A DNA stretch of 64,000 nt from Antilocapra americana (GCA_007570785.1 ML664662.1:2357046-2421045), one strand, 5' to 3'. Counted from the first letter of the stretch, positions 1 through 10,500 are shown. A program made the numbers and translations. Notes: a model not told the origin generated them from the sequence alone.

Positions 1-544
1 CTTCTACAAAGCTTCCCCCTGAGGGTGGAAACATAGCTGATGTGTACCCCTAACCCCAAAAAGTGGCCATGGAGTGGCTATTTCCAAAGTGTGGGGGGCG
101 AGGGGTGATAGAGCTCAGACATGGAGGCTCATAAGACCTCTTGGAATTTGGGCTGGAGCCAGGGATGGAAAGAGAAGAACAATGGCACAAAGGCCAGAAG
201 CCCAACCTTCCATACCACCATGTTCCAGGGCACAGCTCGGAGGAGTCCAAGGATACTAAACTCAAAGCTGAACTTCCAGACCATTATGAAGGTGTATTTG
301 TCAAGATAGGAAGACAAACATATTTTAATGAACAATTTATAAGCTTAATTACACCTTGTAACTAGTATGCAAACGGTAGGCAGGCCTCCATTTGAACTTG
401 TACTCTGAGTTTTGCATGTGTTAGAGACAGGCCTCTGCCTGGGGCTGGAACCCCCAAATCCAGTCCACTTCCTCAGTCTGGAAGGATGCTGTCCCAACAT
501 AATAAAGAGTTAAGGAAAATGGAATCTCCTGTAAAGTTCCCCCT
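1..544. other. unique sequence, no gene recognised
   Basis: Moderate-complexity sequence running up to an assembly gap. Short overlapping open frames occur on both strands and none has a recognisable domain or codon pattern. No young interspersed repeat is visible. Confidence 0.5.
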
Positions 545-944
545 NNNNNNNNNNNNNNNNNNNNNNNNNNNNNNNNNNNNNNNNNNNNNNNNNNNNNNNN
601 NNNNNNNNNNNNNNNNNNNNNNNNNNNNNNNNNNNNNNNNNNNNNNNNNNNNNNNNNNNNNNNNNNNNNNNNNNNNNNNNNNNNNNNNNNNNNNNNNNNN
701 NNNNNNNNNNNNNNNNNNNNNNNNNNNNNNNNNNNNNNNNNNNNNNNNNNNNNNNNNNNNNNNNNNNNNNNNNNNNNNNNNNNNNNNNNNNNNNNNNNNN
801 NNNNNNNNNNNNNNNNNNNNNNNNNNNNNNNNNNNNNNNNNNNNNNNNNNNNNNNNNNNNNNNNNNNNNNNNNNNNNNNNNNNNNNNNNNNNNNNNNNNN
901 NNNNNNNNNNNNNNNNNNNNNNNNNNNNNNNNNNNNNNNNNNNN
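545..944. other. assembly gap (400 N)
   Basis: A run of exactly 400 N. Apparent open frames that cross it are artefacts of translating N. Confidence 1.
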
Positions 945-951
945 GTTAGAA

Positions 952-1290
952 ATGGATACAGGACACAAGGCAGGCCAATCAGGATCAAAGAGACTCATGT
1001 CTCAAAATTTTCCTCTAGCTTCAGGGAAAAGGAGTCGCTTTCTGTTCTTCACAGGAGTTCTGAGGTTATTTAAGCTTGACAGCTCTGGAGGAACAACATA
1101 TAAAAACCAGAGAGCCCAGGAAACCTATGAATGGAGTTCACCCTGATAGGTGTTGGAGTAACTGTAGGGCAGCTGAATTACAAGTTGCACCTGAAGGTGA
1201 AATTTCCAGTAGCACAAGCCAATCAATTCTCATTTTGTTTAAGCCAAGATTTGGGTTTGAACACTTGCAATCAAAACATCCTAAGTGTTA
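952..1290 (+). repeat. ancient mammalian retroelement remnant (LTR or L1 3'-end type)
   Basis: Words such as 'aggccaatcagg' near the start and 'attctcattttgtttaagcc' followed by a 'cacttgcaatcaaaa' stretch near 1220-1275 resemble the 3' part of old eutherian retroelements with a terminal 'taagcca...cttgcaaccaaa' block. The family cannot be assigned by eye. The 5' side may continue into the gap. Confidence 0.4.
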
Positions 1291-1386
1291 CAGAAATAAG
1301 ATCAAAATGATTACAATATAAGGTGACCTGCCCTGTAACAGAGAGATAGGCTATTGTGAGATTTCAGTGCTCGGAGAGAAGAGACT

Positions 1387-1442
1387 ATCTCCTGGAATTC
1401 CTCTTCCTCTTCCTATCTGGAATTGGGGAATTCCAGGGAGAT
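1387..1442. repeat. inverted repeat, 15-bp stem with one bulge
   Basis: The left arm at 1387-1401 (atctcctggaattcc) pairs with the right arm at 1427-1442 (ggaattccagggagat) with a single extra base, around a 25-nt loop rich in CTTCCT. No transposon ends are recognised around it. Confidence 0.7.
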
Positions 1443-2289
1443 GTGACATTGAGCTGAGTGTTGGTGGATGAATGAGAAGTGATCAAGAGGAAGAATGGAG
1501 AAAAGGCTTTTTAATATAATCTTTTTTTAAAATGTAGGACCTGACCTGGAAGGCCCAGATGATTTTGGTGCTAGTGAGGGAATTGGGATCTTTTCATAAG
1601 CAAGATTGGGAAACTCTTTCCTGATGTAAAAACCTGGGACTTCCTAAAGAAAGCTGATCCCTGGCTTGTCATGAACAAGTGTTCCTGAAGTCTTATAAAC
1701 CCAGAGTTGGATCACTCAACACTGAAGGAAGCCCCTTCCCCTCCACTTGCAGACCGTTACCTGCACCAGGAGTCTCTGGGGACCAGGGACCCAGGTGCAC
1801 AGCAAGTGGCCACTGGCCTCATTCAGGTATTTTTCTTAGCAATTCACTGCATTACTCTCTTGCCCTGTTGACAGTTTCAATAAAATTTGTGCCACAAAGG
1901 CATTTGACTCAGCCTATTAATTCTGCCGAGGGTTAAAACAACCTGTATTTTACTCACATTTTCAGGAAATTTCGTTTCTGGGTTACCTGCATTGCCTTGG
2001 CTTCAGACTTTTTTAAGGTAGCAGAAGGCCAGTGATTTCTTTGTTTTTTATCTATTAAGACTGATGAAGGGGCTTGCAACCAATGGGTCCAAGTTCTAGG
2101 ATGCTGCAGGGCCCTCCCGACTACAGACTCAAGCCCTGTGCACTTTTTACATGAGTCTGTTTGGCAGTTTTCAGACTCCACTCCTCTAGGGTTCACAGGA
2201 GACTTTGTTGGGAGTAACAGTGCTGACACCTCACAACCACGATCACTTGGCAGAATTCACAAGTTCATGGAAGCATAGCATGTTGAGTG
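1443..2289. other. unique sequence, no gene recognised
   Basis: Single-copy-looking sequence with no young SINE or LINE. Short open frames only. Confidence 0.5.
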
Positions 2290-2440
2290 CCAGAAGGTCT
2301 CTGGGAGACTGTCTAGTTGAACTCCCCAGGAAACATGAGGAACCAAGACTCAGGAAGGCGAAAGGAATAGCCAGATCAGTTAAGGAGAATGAGGATTGAA
2401 ATCCAGGTCTTCTGGTTTCCAGGCTTTTTCTATCATCTCT
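2290..2440 (-). repeat. MIR-type SINE
   Basis: Matches the MIR core in reverse orientation: an 'aaacatgaggaac...actcagg' block followed by 'ggattgaaatccaggtcttc' and a 'tttctatcat' end, as in the classic 'gatttgaacccaggtcttctg' of MIR. Highly diverged, as expected for this age. Confidence 0.55.
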
Positions 2441-3299
2441 TTGCTGGAATAAAAAAGATTATTAAAAACAAAAAAAGAAAGCAAACAAGGATAACAATGA
2501 CACCCAGGTGGCATGTATTCTGATTTCTTTCTTCAATATTTCTTGGTGGATTTAAGTGCATGCAATGAGCTAGTTTAGCAAGTCTGTCCTAGCACCAGTC
2601 TCTCTCTGACACCAAAGATATTCCTAAAGCCAGAGTGACAAGTTCTTCTAGAGGATACAAAGGTGGGACCTTGAGGCTTATGGTGAATGAAATATAGTGA
2701 CATCCTCCTTCTCCACCACCATGTAGACAGCCATTGTTTTGATGAAGTTAAGAAGTTTCCCAGGTTTAAAAAAAATCTTGGGGTTTGGACACATGGATAT
2801 ACAAGACATTTATATAGAAAGTCTCTGGTAGAAGCATAATCTCATGGAGGGCCATAGAGCCCCTGAGAGGGAATTCTCCATAAGGAGAGAAGTGAAGCCC
2901 ATTCAAAGACCGGACCCTCCCCTGCACTGATTACGACACTCATCACTTCGCAAGACCCATGATGCAGCATTTCTGCTTCACTGTATCAAGGCTCAGTGGA
3001 GTTTCAACATCACCAGCAGCTGCAGAGCCCCTTAGGCATGAGGTGCAGGGCCAGCATGGAGTTGCTCTGCTGTGGAACTGGGTATGGATAGAAAGAGTGG
3101 AGTCTGGTTTGGCTTAAAAACAGAGACTGTTTAGTACCATATGTTTCTTCTCTAATCCTCTCAGGAATAAATAAGTAATTGAATGTGTAAATAATACAAC
3201 ATAAGTTACTAAATTTACTTTCTTTGCCAAATGCTCTTTTAGGCCTCCCTTGGGTTCCCAGGCTTCTTTAGGAATGTAGATTTCTGTTAGTAGTTTTTA
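2441..3299. other. unique sequence, no gene recognised
   Basis: Includes a short A-rich patch at 2450-2485. Nothing else is recognised. Confidence 0.5.
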
Positions 3300-3412
3300 T
3301 GACTCTGAAGTGTAGCAGAGAGAATACAAGATAAGGAGTTCAAAGATGTGGTCTGAATACCTGCACTGTTATTAATTAACTACATGACCTTAGGTTAGTC
3401 ACTAATCCCAGA
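3300..3412 (+). repeat. MIR-type SINE fragment
   Basis: Contains MIR-like order: 'gtctgaatacctgcactgtta', then 'ctacatgaccttaggttagtcac'. The second half, with the 'ctcatctgtaaaatg' block, is missing. Confidence 0.5.
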
Positions 3413-3520
3413 AATTCTTAGCAGAGGTGCCTAGAACATTCTAGGGTGTCATAACAAATGTGAGGTGTGCCTCAAGTAATTAGTTAACAACAATAGCCAA
3501 GTGATGTAGTTTGAAAGCAA

Positions 3521-3556
3521 TTTAAAATATATATAAATAAAATATATATAAATTAG
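3521..3556. repeat. AT-rich tandem duplication
   Basis: Two near-identical copies of an 'aaaatatatataaat' unit lie back to back, just upstream of a SINE insertion. Confidence 0.8.
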
Positions 3557-3583
3557 AGTGATTTTAAAATAATGCCAATAATT

Positions 3584-3805
3584 GGTGGTGGTGGTGGTGG
3601 TGGTTTAGTTGCTAAGTCATGTCCAACTCTGCAACCCCATGGACTGTAGCTCCTCAGGCTCCTCTGTCCATGAGATTTACCAGGCAAGAATACTGGAGTG
3701 GGTTACCATTTCCTTCTCCAGGGGATCTTCCCAACCAAGGGGTCAAACTAGTGTCTACGGCATTGCCAGGCAGATTCTTTACCACTAAACCACTGGGGAA
3801 GCCCT
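3584..3805 (-). repeat. Bov-tA SINE with (ACC)n tail
   Basis: Complete reverse-strand Bov-tA, a tRNA-Glu-derived SINE. The promoter end lies at the right ('ccactggggaagccc') and the tail at the left is a (GGT)6-7 run, that is (ACC)n on the SINE strand. It is flanked by a 12-bp target-site duplication, atgccaataatt, at 3572-3583 and 3806-3817. Confidence 0.96.
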
Positions 3806-3817
3806 ATGCCAATAATT

Positions 3818-4755
3818 ACATGATTCTATTTTCCAGAATTCTTATGTGTTTTCTTAAACAGAGAAAGTGTTAGCTGGCATCATGGGAACCAAGCATAACC
3901 CATCCATTGCCTCCCAAACTACTATGAAGAGATGAACAGAGGTGCTTGAAGTCATAGACATGACCATTTAACACTAATTTATGGTATCTAAAACATCCTA
4001 TTAAAATATGTATTAAATCAAAAGCACTGATGTCATCTTGAATAGAATGTAAAAGGTATATGAATTTTCAAGAAAGATCACCCATAGTCTTGAAGCTACT
4101 TGGATACTTGGGGCTATGTATCCAAGGGCTCAAGGATGTATATCCTTTCTCCTTGGTTTATATGGGTTCTGAAATAGAAAAGTTCATGAAACTGTTAAAC
4201 CATGCCTCAGTCAAACCAGACAGTTAAGATTCTATCAGTATTTGCTATAATGATTACAGATTTTCTACAGTACCCTGAGTTGTGATTTTACAATTGCTTC
4301 CATTCCCTTTCTATGTCATACAATAATACATTTTTAATAACAAACTGCAAGGGAAGACAAGAGGAAAAAAGAAGTGGTGCATGGGCTTCTATATTGCACA
4401 TGAATGAAAAGGATCAGGGGAACATTTCTGTCTATGAAACAATTAACTTCCCAAGAAAAGGCAAGACAAAATGATAACACAGTGAAACTGTAAACTGCTC
4501 TTCATGTTTATAATAGGATGTTCATTCTTTATAAATTCTCTTTTGTGATATTAATAAAATAATATTTATGTCTGTTTTCCCTTCAATTTGCATTTTACTT
4601 CTTTATTAAATTTATATATGGAATGAAAGTCTGGAAAAATTCAAGCCTTGTTTTTTCAAAAATAAGCTACATTAAAGAAAATTTGATTGACCATGTTCTT
4701 TCTTTGTGTGGGTCTCAGGGGGCACAAAATTAAATTAATTATAATCCTTAGTTTA
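3818..4755. other. AT-rich unique sequence
   Basis: No recognisable repeat. A small hairpin (cttggatac/gtatccaag) lies near 4099-4126. Confidence 0.5.
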
Positions 4756-4770
4756 AGATATACTTTGGCA

Positions 4771-5028
4771 AGGGGACTTCCCTGGGACTTTCCTGGTGGT
4801 CCAGTGGTTGGTTAAGAATCCACCTTGCAATGAAGGGGATGTGGGTTCGATCCCTGGTCAGGGAAGTAAGATCCCACACTTCTCAGAGCAACTATGTCTA
4901 CACACTGCAACAACTGAAGCCCAAGCACTTCAGAGTCTGAGCACCAGAACTAGAAAATCCATGTGCTGCAAGAAAAGATCCTGTGTGCCACAACTAAGAC
5001 CTAACACAGCTAAATAATAAATAAATGA
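4771..5028 (+). repeat. CHR-type tRNA-derived SINE
   Basis: Starts with a partly duplicated 'gggacttccct' and then 'ggactttcctggtggtccagtgg'. It continues with the B-box-like 'gggttcgatccctggtcagg' and a long tail region ending 'gctaaataataaataaa'. The diagnostic 'ggtccagtgg' separates CHR elements, shared by cetaceans and ruminants, from Bov-tA ('ggctcagtgg'). A 15-bp imperfect target duplication lies at 4756-4770 and 5029-5043 (13 of 15 match). Confidence 0.9.
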
Positions 5029-5054
5029 AGATATATTCTGGCAGGTTTTATTTT

Positions 5055-5480
5055 CCAAAGATGGCTACAATTATAACTCACTTTCACCTACTCATCAACG
5101 ATGTGACCTGGACACTCCTCTTATGGAGAGGTGGGGATCTCTGACCTTCCCTTTGAAATTAAGCGGGTCCTGTGATTTACTTGTGACCAATAAAATGTAT
5201 AGGTCAGTAAAGGTGATGCAACTTCTGCCTTGCTCACTGGAATACTCAGGCGGGAGTAGCCATGCTGTAAGGAAGTCCAAAATAGCCCACAGGGCAAGTC
5301 CACATGGAAAAATTCTGAGATAATGTTAAGAGAAAGAAACATCAGTTGTTTCAGCCTCCATCATAAGCTGATTGTAATCACATGAATCACCCTTAAAAAC
5401 AGTGATAGCTAGTTGCTGTTGTATCAGGCTACTCAATTTTGGGGTAATTGATTAAACAACAATTTTAGTGGAACATGCAC
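5055..5480 (+). repeat. MLT1-like (MaLR) LTR remnant
   Basis: Contains LTR-like words in MLT1 order: 'ccaaagatggctacaa', 'gaccaataaaatgt', 'cttctgccttgctcactgga', then a degraded 'ggggtaattgattaaacaac' 3' end. It lies directly after the CHR target duplication, so the CHR element may have inserted at or near its 5' edge. Diverged and non-coding. Confidence 0.6.
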
Positions 5481-5775
5481 TGTCATCACTGGTTCATGAA
5501 TGAACCTGAGGATTGCCTGACTGATTCAAAATAATATAGTAATCTTATGAGCCCTAATTTGTCATCCTTCTGGGTTTTTTTCCTAAAAATTTTTGATATT
5601 TGTAAATGGTTGGTTTCATTATTCACATATTTATAAAATTGTTATGAATGTCTATCCCTGCCTCACTTTCCCCCTCCACAAAAGTTTATAGCACTATTTA
5701 TTTATCCTAGAAATGTGAATTTCTTCTATATTTGGCTATGACCATGGGAATGTATTATGCATGTAAACTCTACTC

Positions 5776-5940
5776 GTCCTTGCATCCCAGTGGTTAAAAG
5801 ATTAGGAATTCCTGACTCAATCCCGCTAAGCTTCAGTTTCCCACATGTAAGATGGCAGAATAATATTGAGTCCAACATCCCAATACTAACCCTGCCTATT
5901 TTATGGGGTTGCTGTGAGCACCTATTTAGAAAATGTTAAA
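5776..5940 (+). repeat. MIR SINE
   Basis: Shows 'cagtggttaaaagattaggaa', then 'agcttcagtttcccacatgtaagatgg' and 'ttttatggggttgctgtgag', the standard MIR order. Confidence 0.75.
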
Positions 5941-6469
5941 GAAAATATTCATAAGTAATAAGGATCTGTCATCACAAAGTTGTACTAGTTTTATAGTTTC
6001 ATTATGTGTATTTCATTGTCCTTTCTCATGTGGGAAGCATAGGTACCACCTGCTTTCTCACTATATGGGCTTGAAAAGCTGCTCTGTAAATGATCCGTTG
6101 TCTATGTGAGAGAGGTTTATATGTTTCTTAGGGTAGGAACCAAACCTTCTGCTTCTTTTCTTCACATTAGCAATGTAGTCGCACTTTGTATTTAATAACT
6201 TTTTTTCCCACTTGGATGTATCTAAATCTAGCCTGGCATTCCGACACAAACTGTGAAACAAATAAGATCATGGGTAGGGCATGCCCAGCTTGGATCCCAT
6301 TCTAGGAAGGGTCATTACTGAAAGACCAAGAGGGTCTCATTAGAAGGTGGTTTTGCCCTCAAGCCAGCCCCATGGCATGGCCCCTGAGGACAGCTTTAGA
6401 AAGACCCTGTGGTGCCAGTCCCTGAGATTTCTGAAACTAACATTCAGATGTCCATCTGCCGCACAGACA
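5941..6469. other. unique sequence, no gene recognised
   Basis: No interspersed repeat recognised; open frames are short. Confidence 0.5.
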
Positions 6470-7320
6470 CTGAGAGGGTTGTTTTGATGATACGATGCTC
6501 CTAATTTCTATTCACAGCTTGAGTATGTCCCTGTTGCCTTTGGGAATTAAGGCTGGGGTCTTGGGTGTAGAAATCCCCGGAGAGTAGGCAACGTAATACT
6601 TGGTGCTCAAATCTCACATTCAGCTCAGCCCCTAATTGCCCAGAGAACTTCTGTTTACCATGCATGGAAAAGAGACCACATGAGCCTTTTTTACCTATAG
6701 GCTGAGACCTCCTTGCAGAAGGCTGGCAATCTCGCCTTGGGGTATATTTCGCAGCTCATTATTTTTTCTCTTTAGATACGGTAGCCTCACTTCTGCTCAT
6801 TAGGCTCCTTTCACTACATCATTGCCTGTCTTTAATGTGGCTGGTCTATTAAATAGCCCTCACCTGGCAAAGCCCCCCAGTGTCCCAAATGCGGCTCTGC
6901 GCTCCCACTTTCATGCCTTACTTAGGAGGATGCTTTAATAAGAGTGGCACCAACACTAGCATCCTGTATCTCCTTGTGCCACGGAGCCCCTCAGTAGCGG
7001 GGGTGGGGGGCTACCACAGAACTCAGAGGACACGCCACTTGGTGCCCAGAGGCCCCCGAAGGCTTTCACAGAAACAGAATGAGGTACACCAGAGGAAAGG
7101 CTCTGAGCAGAAATATTGGCATCCCATTTATTCAGCGCCACCAAATATCAAAAGGCAATTGATTAAATATTGATCTGACAACTGCTTGAAAAGGAGCAGG
7201 TGCTTCTCGCAATCTGGCAAGAAAACAGGGTCAGGAACACTAAATGTGGGTACTGCAAAAGCGTGTTTGCAAAATCTCCGTGTCTTCTTGCCATGATTAA
7301 AAGGCTTGTTAGTCATGGGT
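6470..7320. other. repeat-poor complex sequence, candidate conserved non-coding element
   Basis: About 850 bp with no visible repeat, scattered CpGs, and blocks such as 'ctttaatgtggctgg', 'attaaatagccc' and 'tgctttaataagag' that resemble slowly evolving regulatory DNA. This is inference from texture only; no exon with plausible splice sites and coding sense was found. Confidence 0.3.
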
Positions 7321-7586
7321 GAAATCCTATAGAGGGTATATGCTTGAATGTCAGCTCATATTAAGCTGCATGAAATTCATGTTTCTTCTTTATTCAGAAT
7401 CCCTCAAACTGACCCAACTGATGCAGTTCCTTTTGTGGTCAGATCAGCTTCTATGGACTTTTTCTGGAAGGTCAGCCCTTGAACCAAAACAGATCTTAAA
7501 AAGCTACTGCTCTAGTCTTTGTTTTTGCAAGTACGGAAATCCACTTGAGCTAGGTCAAGTCAGAATTGGTTGATTAAAACACAAAT
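7321..7586. other. unique sequence, no gene recognised
   Basis: No repeat recognised. Confidence 0.5.
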
Positions 7587-7630
7587 GTGTATGTATGTGT
7601 ATGTGTATGCATATAACAGATACATACACA
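7587..7630. repeat. imperfect TGTA/TATG microsatellite
   Basis: Alternating 'tgtatgtatgtgtatgtgtatgcata' followed by 'gatacatacaca', partly self-complementary. Confidence 0.8.
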
Positions 7631-7867
7631 CCATTGGCCTCAAGCTGAGGAGTCTTCAGAAAACAACCCTCCTTCCTTTCTTCCCTCACTCTTTCCCTCC
7701 CGCCTCCCTTTCAAGGCTATCATGGGCTCTCTTTTTTGCCTCTCTCAGTTCACGTTTGGGTTTTTCTTTGATTTCCCCACAGACCAGAATCTTCTTAGTG
7801 TACCTGTAACTGGCTTGGCTTTGCCTTTGGCTTGTCCCCCAAACAAACACTACTGATAGGGGGCACA

Positions 7868-7907
7868 ATATTGATTGGGGCACACTGACTCTTGCCCCAA
7901 TCAATAT
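7868..7907. repeat. perfect 15-bp inverted repeat (hairpin)
   Basis: The left arm atattgattggggca (7868-7882) is the exact reverse complement of the right arm at 7893-7907, around a 10-nt loop. The outer flanks 'actgata' (about 7852) and 'tatcactgat' (about 7912) pair partially, which would give an imperfect stem-loop of about 75-80 nt. It may be a MITE remnant, possibly tied to the pogo relic downstream, or a small-RNA-like hairpin. Confidence 0.9.
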
Positions 7908-8107
7908 CACGTTATCACTGATGTTGGCTCAATGCCAGTCATGTAATGGTTGTCACTGGGCCTCATATATGCAGCATCAGTCATGGCTATTCATACTGTC
8001 ATCACTTCAGTTGGAACCTGTGCATTGCTGATGCTACACATGCTAAATTGAATTGTTGTTTAAAACATCTTCAGAAAGATTATACTATGATTTAGCATTG
8101 AAATGAA

Positions 8108-8665
8108 AAGGTATCATGTACACAGAAAGGCGTGTAAACAGAGCAATGGGGCATAAATTTGATATTAGCGAGGCAAATATTCATCATTGGAGGAATGGCA
8201 GTGATTTCATATTTTCTTGCAAAGTAACAACCAAGTGTTTACAAGACCTAAGAAAGGAAGACATCTACAAATAGATGAAGCCAAGTTACATTTTGCTTCT
8301 GAGATACAAGCAAAAAGATTGCTGATCTCATGTAGAACAATGCAAAAGAGATTGCCAAACACTTCAGTACAGACAAAAGAAATTTCAAAGCTATGAGAGG
8401 CTGATGTGACCAATTCATGTGTCAAGCAGGATCATTGTTAAGACTGAATATCCATTTGTCAAAACTGCTCAACTTCTAGCAACATTTGTTTCAATTGAGG
8501 GGAAAATAATACTATTAATTTGATCAAACAGCAAAACTTGCCAAATGGGTTTCTGCATCTTAGAAGAAAATCCTGGCTATAATAGTAGAGTATTATTTTA
8601 AGAAATGCCACATCACTGATGTTTTAGAGGGCACAGAGAAAGATCTTCTATGGGAAACCACCAAC
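8108..8665 (+). mobile_element. pogo/Tigger-like DNA transposon relic, broken transposase
   Basis: Two separate stretches translate to recognisable pogo-superfamily transposase pieces. The N-terminal helix-turn-helix part at 8108-8275 reads NRAMGHKFDISEANIHHW and ends in a stop. It matches the CENP-B/pogo DNA-binding pattern (KVI.YAE...NRAA..F.ISE..VRRW). A later patch near 8397-8435 resembles the 'RGWCDQFMCRAG' block of the CENP-B-type domain, with a stop in place of W. The C-terminal patch at 8591-8661 reads YFKKCHITDVLEGTEKDLLW, like the 'FKKCGISNALDGTEDD..W' end of Tigger-type transposases. The catalytic DDE region between them is missing or unrecognisable, so the element is long dead. 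Confidence 0.75.
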
Positions 8666-8722
8666 ATCAGCAATTCTAAGTTGAAAAGCTTTTCAGGAGT
8701 CAGAATCAAGTTTTAGAAATTT

Positions 8723-8912
8723 CCCTAACCCAGGGTGCTCAGGGCTGGTGCACTGGGATGACCCAGAGGGATGGAATTGGGAGGGAGGTGGGAGGGGGGT
8801 TCTGGAAGGGGAACACATGTATACCCATGGCGGATTCATGTCAATGTATGACAAAACCAACACGACAATGTATAGAAAAAAGTCTTTCTTGAATTTGTTA
8901 CAATAAAAAAAA
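8723..8912 (+). repeat. ruminant L1 3' UTR, 5'-truncated insertion
   Basis: Carries the ruminant L1 tail words 'gggatgacccagagggatgg', 'gggaacacatgtatacccat' and 'ggcggattcatgtcaatgta', then an A-rich tail. An 8-bp direct repeat agaaattt at 8715-8722 and 8913-8920 is the likely target duplication. It inserted just downstream of the pogo relic. Confidence 0.9.
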
Positions 8913-8920
8913 AGAAATTT

Positions 8921-9231
8921 ATTTTACTTATATTTTCCTTTTCATGTATACTTAGTATATCTAAAAGGCTCTTTCTACATGTAAAAACTAAAACTCCATG
9001 TGATTTTTTAAAAAGTATTCTGGGAGGTTAATTGGACGTATTTTTTTCTTTCTTAGTGGCATATAAAATCATGATCTCTCACATAACTGATGCCAATGTA
9101 GATGCAAGGAAACACAATTGGTCCAAGGAAATGTGAGCTGAAGCCACGGGCACTACATTGGCTTTACTTGCATAAGAGAAGATCTCAGACCTCAGAATTC
9201 CAATTTTTCTCCCACCCCACTGGCTGGAGTG
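8921..9231. other. unique sequence, no gene recognised
   Basis: AT-rich, no repeat recognised. Confidence 0.5.
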
Positions 9232-9452
9232 ACAACAAGGCTACACTGTCCAACATGGTAGCCACTAGCTAGCCACATGGAGCTTTTTAATTAACTAATT
9301 AATTAGTTAAATGTTAAAATTCAGTTCCTTGGTTATGCTAGCCACAATCCAAGAGCTTGACAGCCACTGTGGCTAGTGGTTACTATGTTGGACCACACAG
9401 ATTCAGATTGAACACTTTCATTGTTACATAACATTCTATTGGACAGCACTAG
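9232..9452 (-). repeat. hAT-type MITE ('gtgctgtccaatag' family)
   Basis: The right end 'ctattggacagcact' and the internal mirrored blocks 'gtagccactagctagccaca' and 'ccactgtggctagtggtta' match a common eutherian non-autonomous hAT element, here in reverse orientation. An AT-rich centre includes a perfect palindrome at 9291-9310. Confidence 0.8.
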
Positions 9453-9603
9453 ACTGCAATGACTTTGGAAGCCAGGCACTGAAGAATGGCAGATACACTC
9501 TTGGTCTGGGTTTTTGCACAACTACTTGACATTGAGCTGCCCATTGACCTGAAACACTTACCCCAGACTGCTGAAGGAGAAATAAACATGTGTTCTTCAT
9601 GCT

Positions 9604-9770
9604 GGGGCTTCCCTGGTGGCTCAGACAGTAAAGAGTCTGCCTGCAATGAGGGAGACCCGGGTTCGATCCCTGGATCAAGAAGATCCCCTGGAGAAGGGAA
9701 TGGCTACCCACTCCAGTATTCTTGCCTGGAGAATTCTATGGACAAAAGAGCCTGTGAGGGTTATAGTCCA
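9604..9770 (+). repeat. Bov-tA SINE lacking its 3' tail
   Basis: Starts at the promoter end ('ggggcttccctggtggctca') but stops at 'ttatagtcca', before the 'tggggtcacaaagagtc' tail segment and without a simple-repeat tail. An 8-bp repeat ttcatgct at 9596-9603 and 9771-9778 flanks it, so the 3' shortening looks original rather than a later deletion. Confidence 0.92.
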
Positions 9771-9889
9771 TTCATGCTACATTACTGGTGGATATTTTAG
9801 TATAGCAGCTTGCCTTGTGCACCAATTAATACCACTGTTTGACTTTTTATGGTCTGTCTTCTCCAGAAGACTCTATTGGGGTATTTTTT

Positions 9890-9965
9890 CCCCAAAATTT
9901 GGCACAGTGCCTGGCACAAAAGCAGGCCCTTAAAAAACCATAAACGGAATGATTTAATTAATAAA
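9890..9965 (+). repeat. L2 3'-end fragment
   Basis: Carries 'ggcacagtgcctggcacaaa', the diagnostic L2 3' block that is followed by 'gctcaataaatattt' in the consensus. Confidence 0.6.
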
Positions 9966-9984
9966 TATGAGCACATGGGAGAGA

Positions 9985-10500
9985 CAACTATAATTTAGAA
10001 GATCAGTGAAAATTTCCTGAAGGAAGTAGCATCCTTCAAGAGTCTTGAAGGATAAAGTTAACAGAGGTACAAGGCAGGCAGAAGAGGTTTCCAGATATAG
10101 AGAAGATCCAAGGGGTTAGAACATGGACTTCTGAAGACAGTGCTTCCCAGGTGGAGCAGTGGGAAAGAATCTGCCTGCCCATGCAGGAAACATAAGAGAT
10201 GCAGGTTCGATCTCTGGATTGGGAAGATACCCTGGAGGAGGAAATGATAACCCACTCCAGTATTCTTGTCTGAAGAATCCCATGGACAGAGGAGCTTGGT
10301 GTGCTACAGTCCATGGGATTGCAAAGAGTTGGGCACAGTGGAGCACATAGAGCACAAACATGTAATAGTTTTGGATCTGGAGAAGAGAAGTTAGAATAGC
10401 AGGGAAGAGATCATGATGGGCTGTGTAAGCCATACTAAGATTTTGTATTTCATCCCAAGGTCAGTAGAAGGACCACTAAACAATGCTAGTGCTTTGACTA
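9985..10500 (+). repeat. L2 fragment split by a Bov-tA
   Basis: The left part (9985-10138) has 'tcctgaaggaagtagcatcc' and 'caaggcaggcagaagagg'. The right part (10364-10500) continues with 'cagggaagagatcatgatgg' and 'ccatactaagattttgtatt', the usual order of this L2 region. The Bov-tA at 10139-10363 sits between them. Confidence 0.7.
10139..10363 (+). repeat. Bov-tA SINE
   Basis: Complete element from 'gtgcttcccaggtgg' to 'gggcacagtggagcacatag'. It inserted into an older L2. Confidence 0.94.

Noticed and set aside
3584..3605. (GGT)n as an independent trinucleotide repeat
   Set aside because: It is the 3' tail of the minus-strand Bov-tA.
4099..4126. Small hairpin cttggatac/gtatccaag
   Set aside because: A 9-bp stem is expected by chance in a window of this size.
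9615..9700. Intact tRNA-Glu-like gene
   Set aside because: The A- and B-box-like words belong to the Bov-tA SINE head, which is tRNA-derived but is not a tRNA gene. The same applies to the other Bov-tA and CHR copies.
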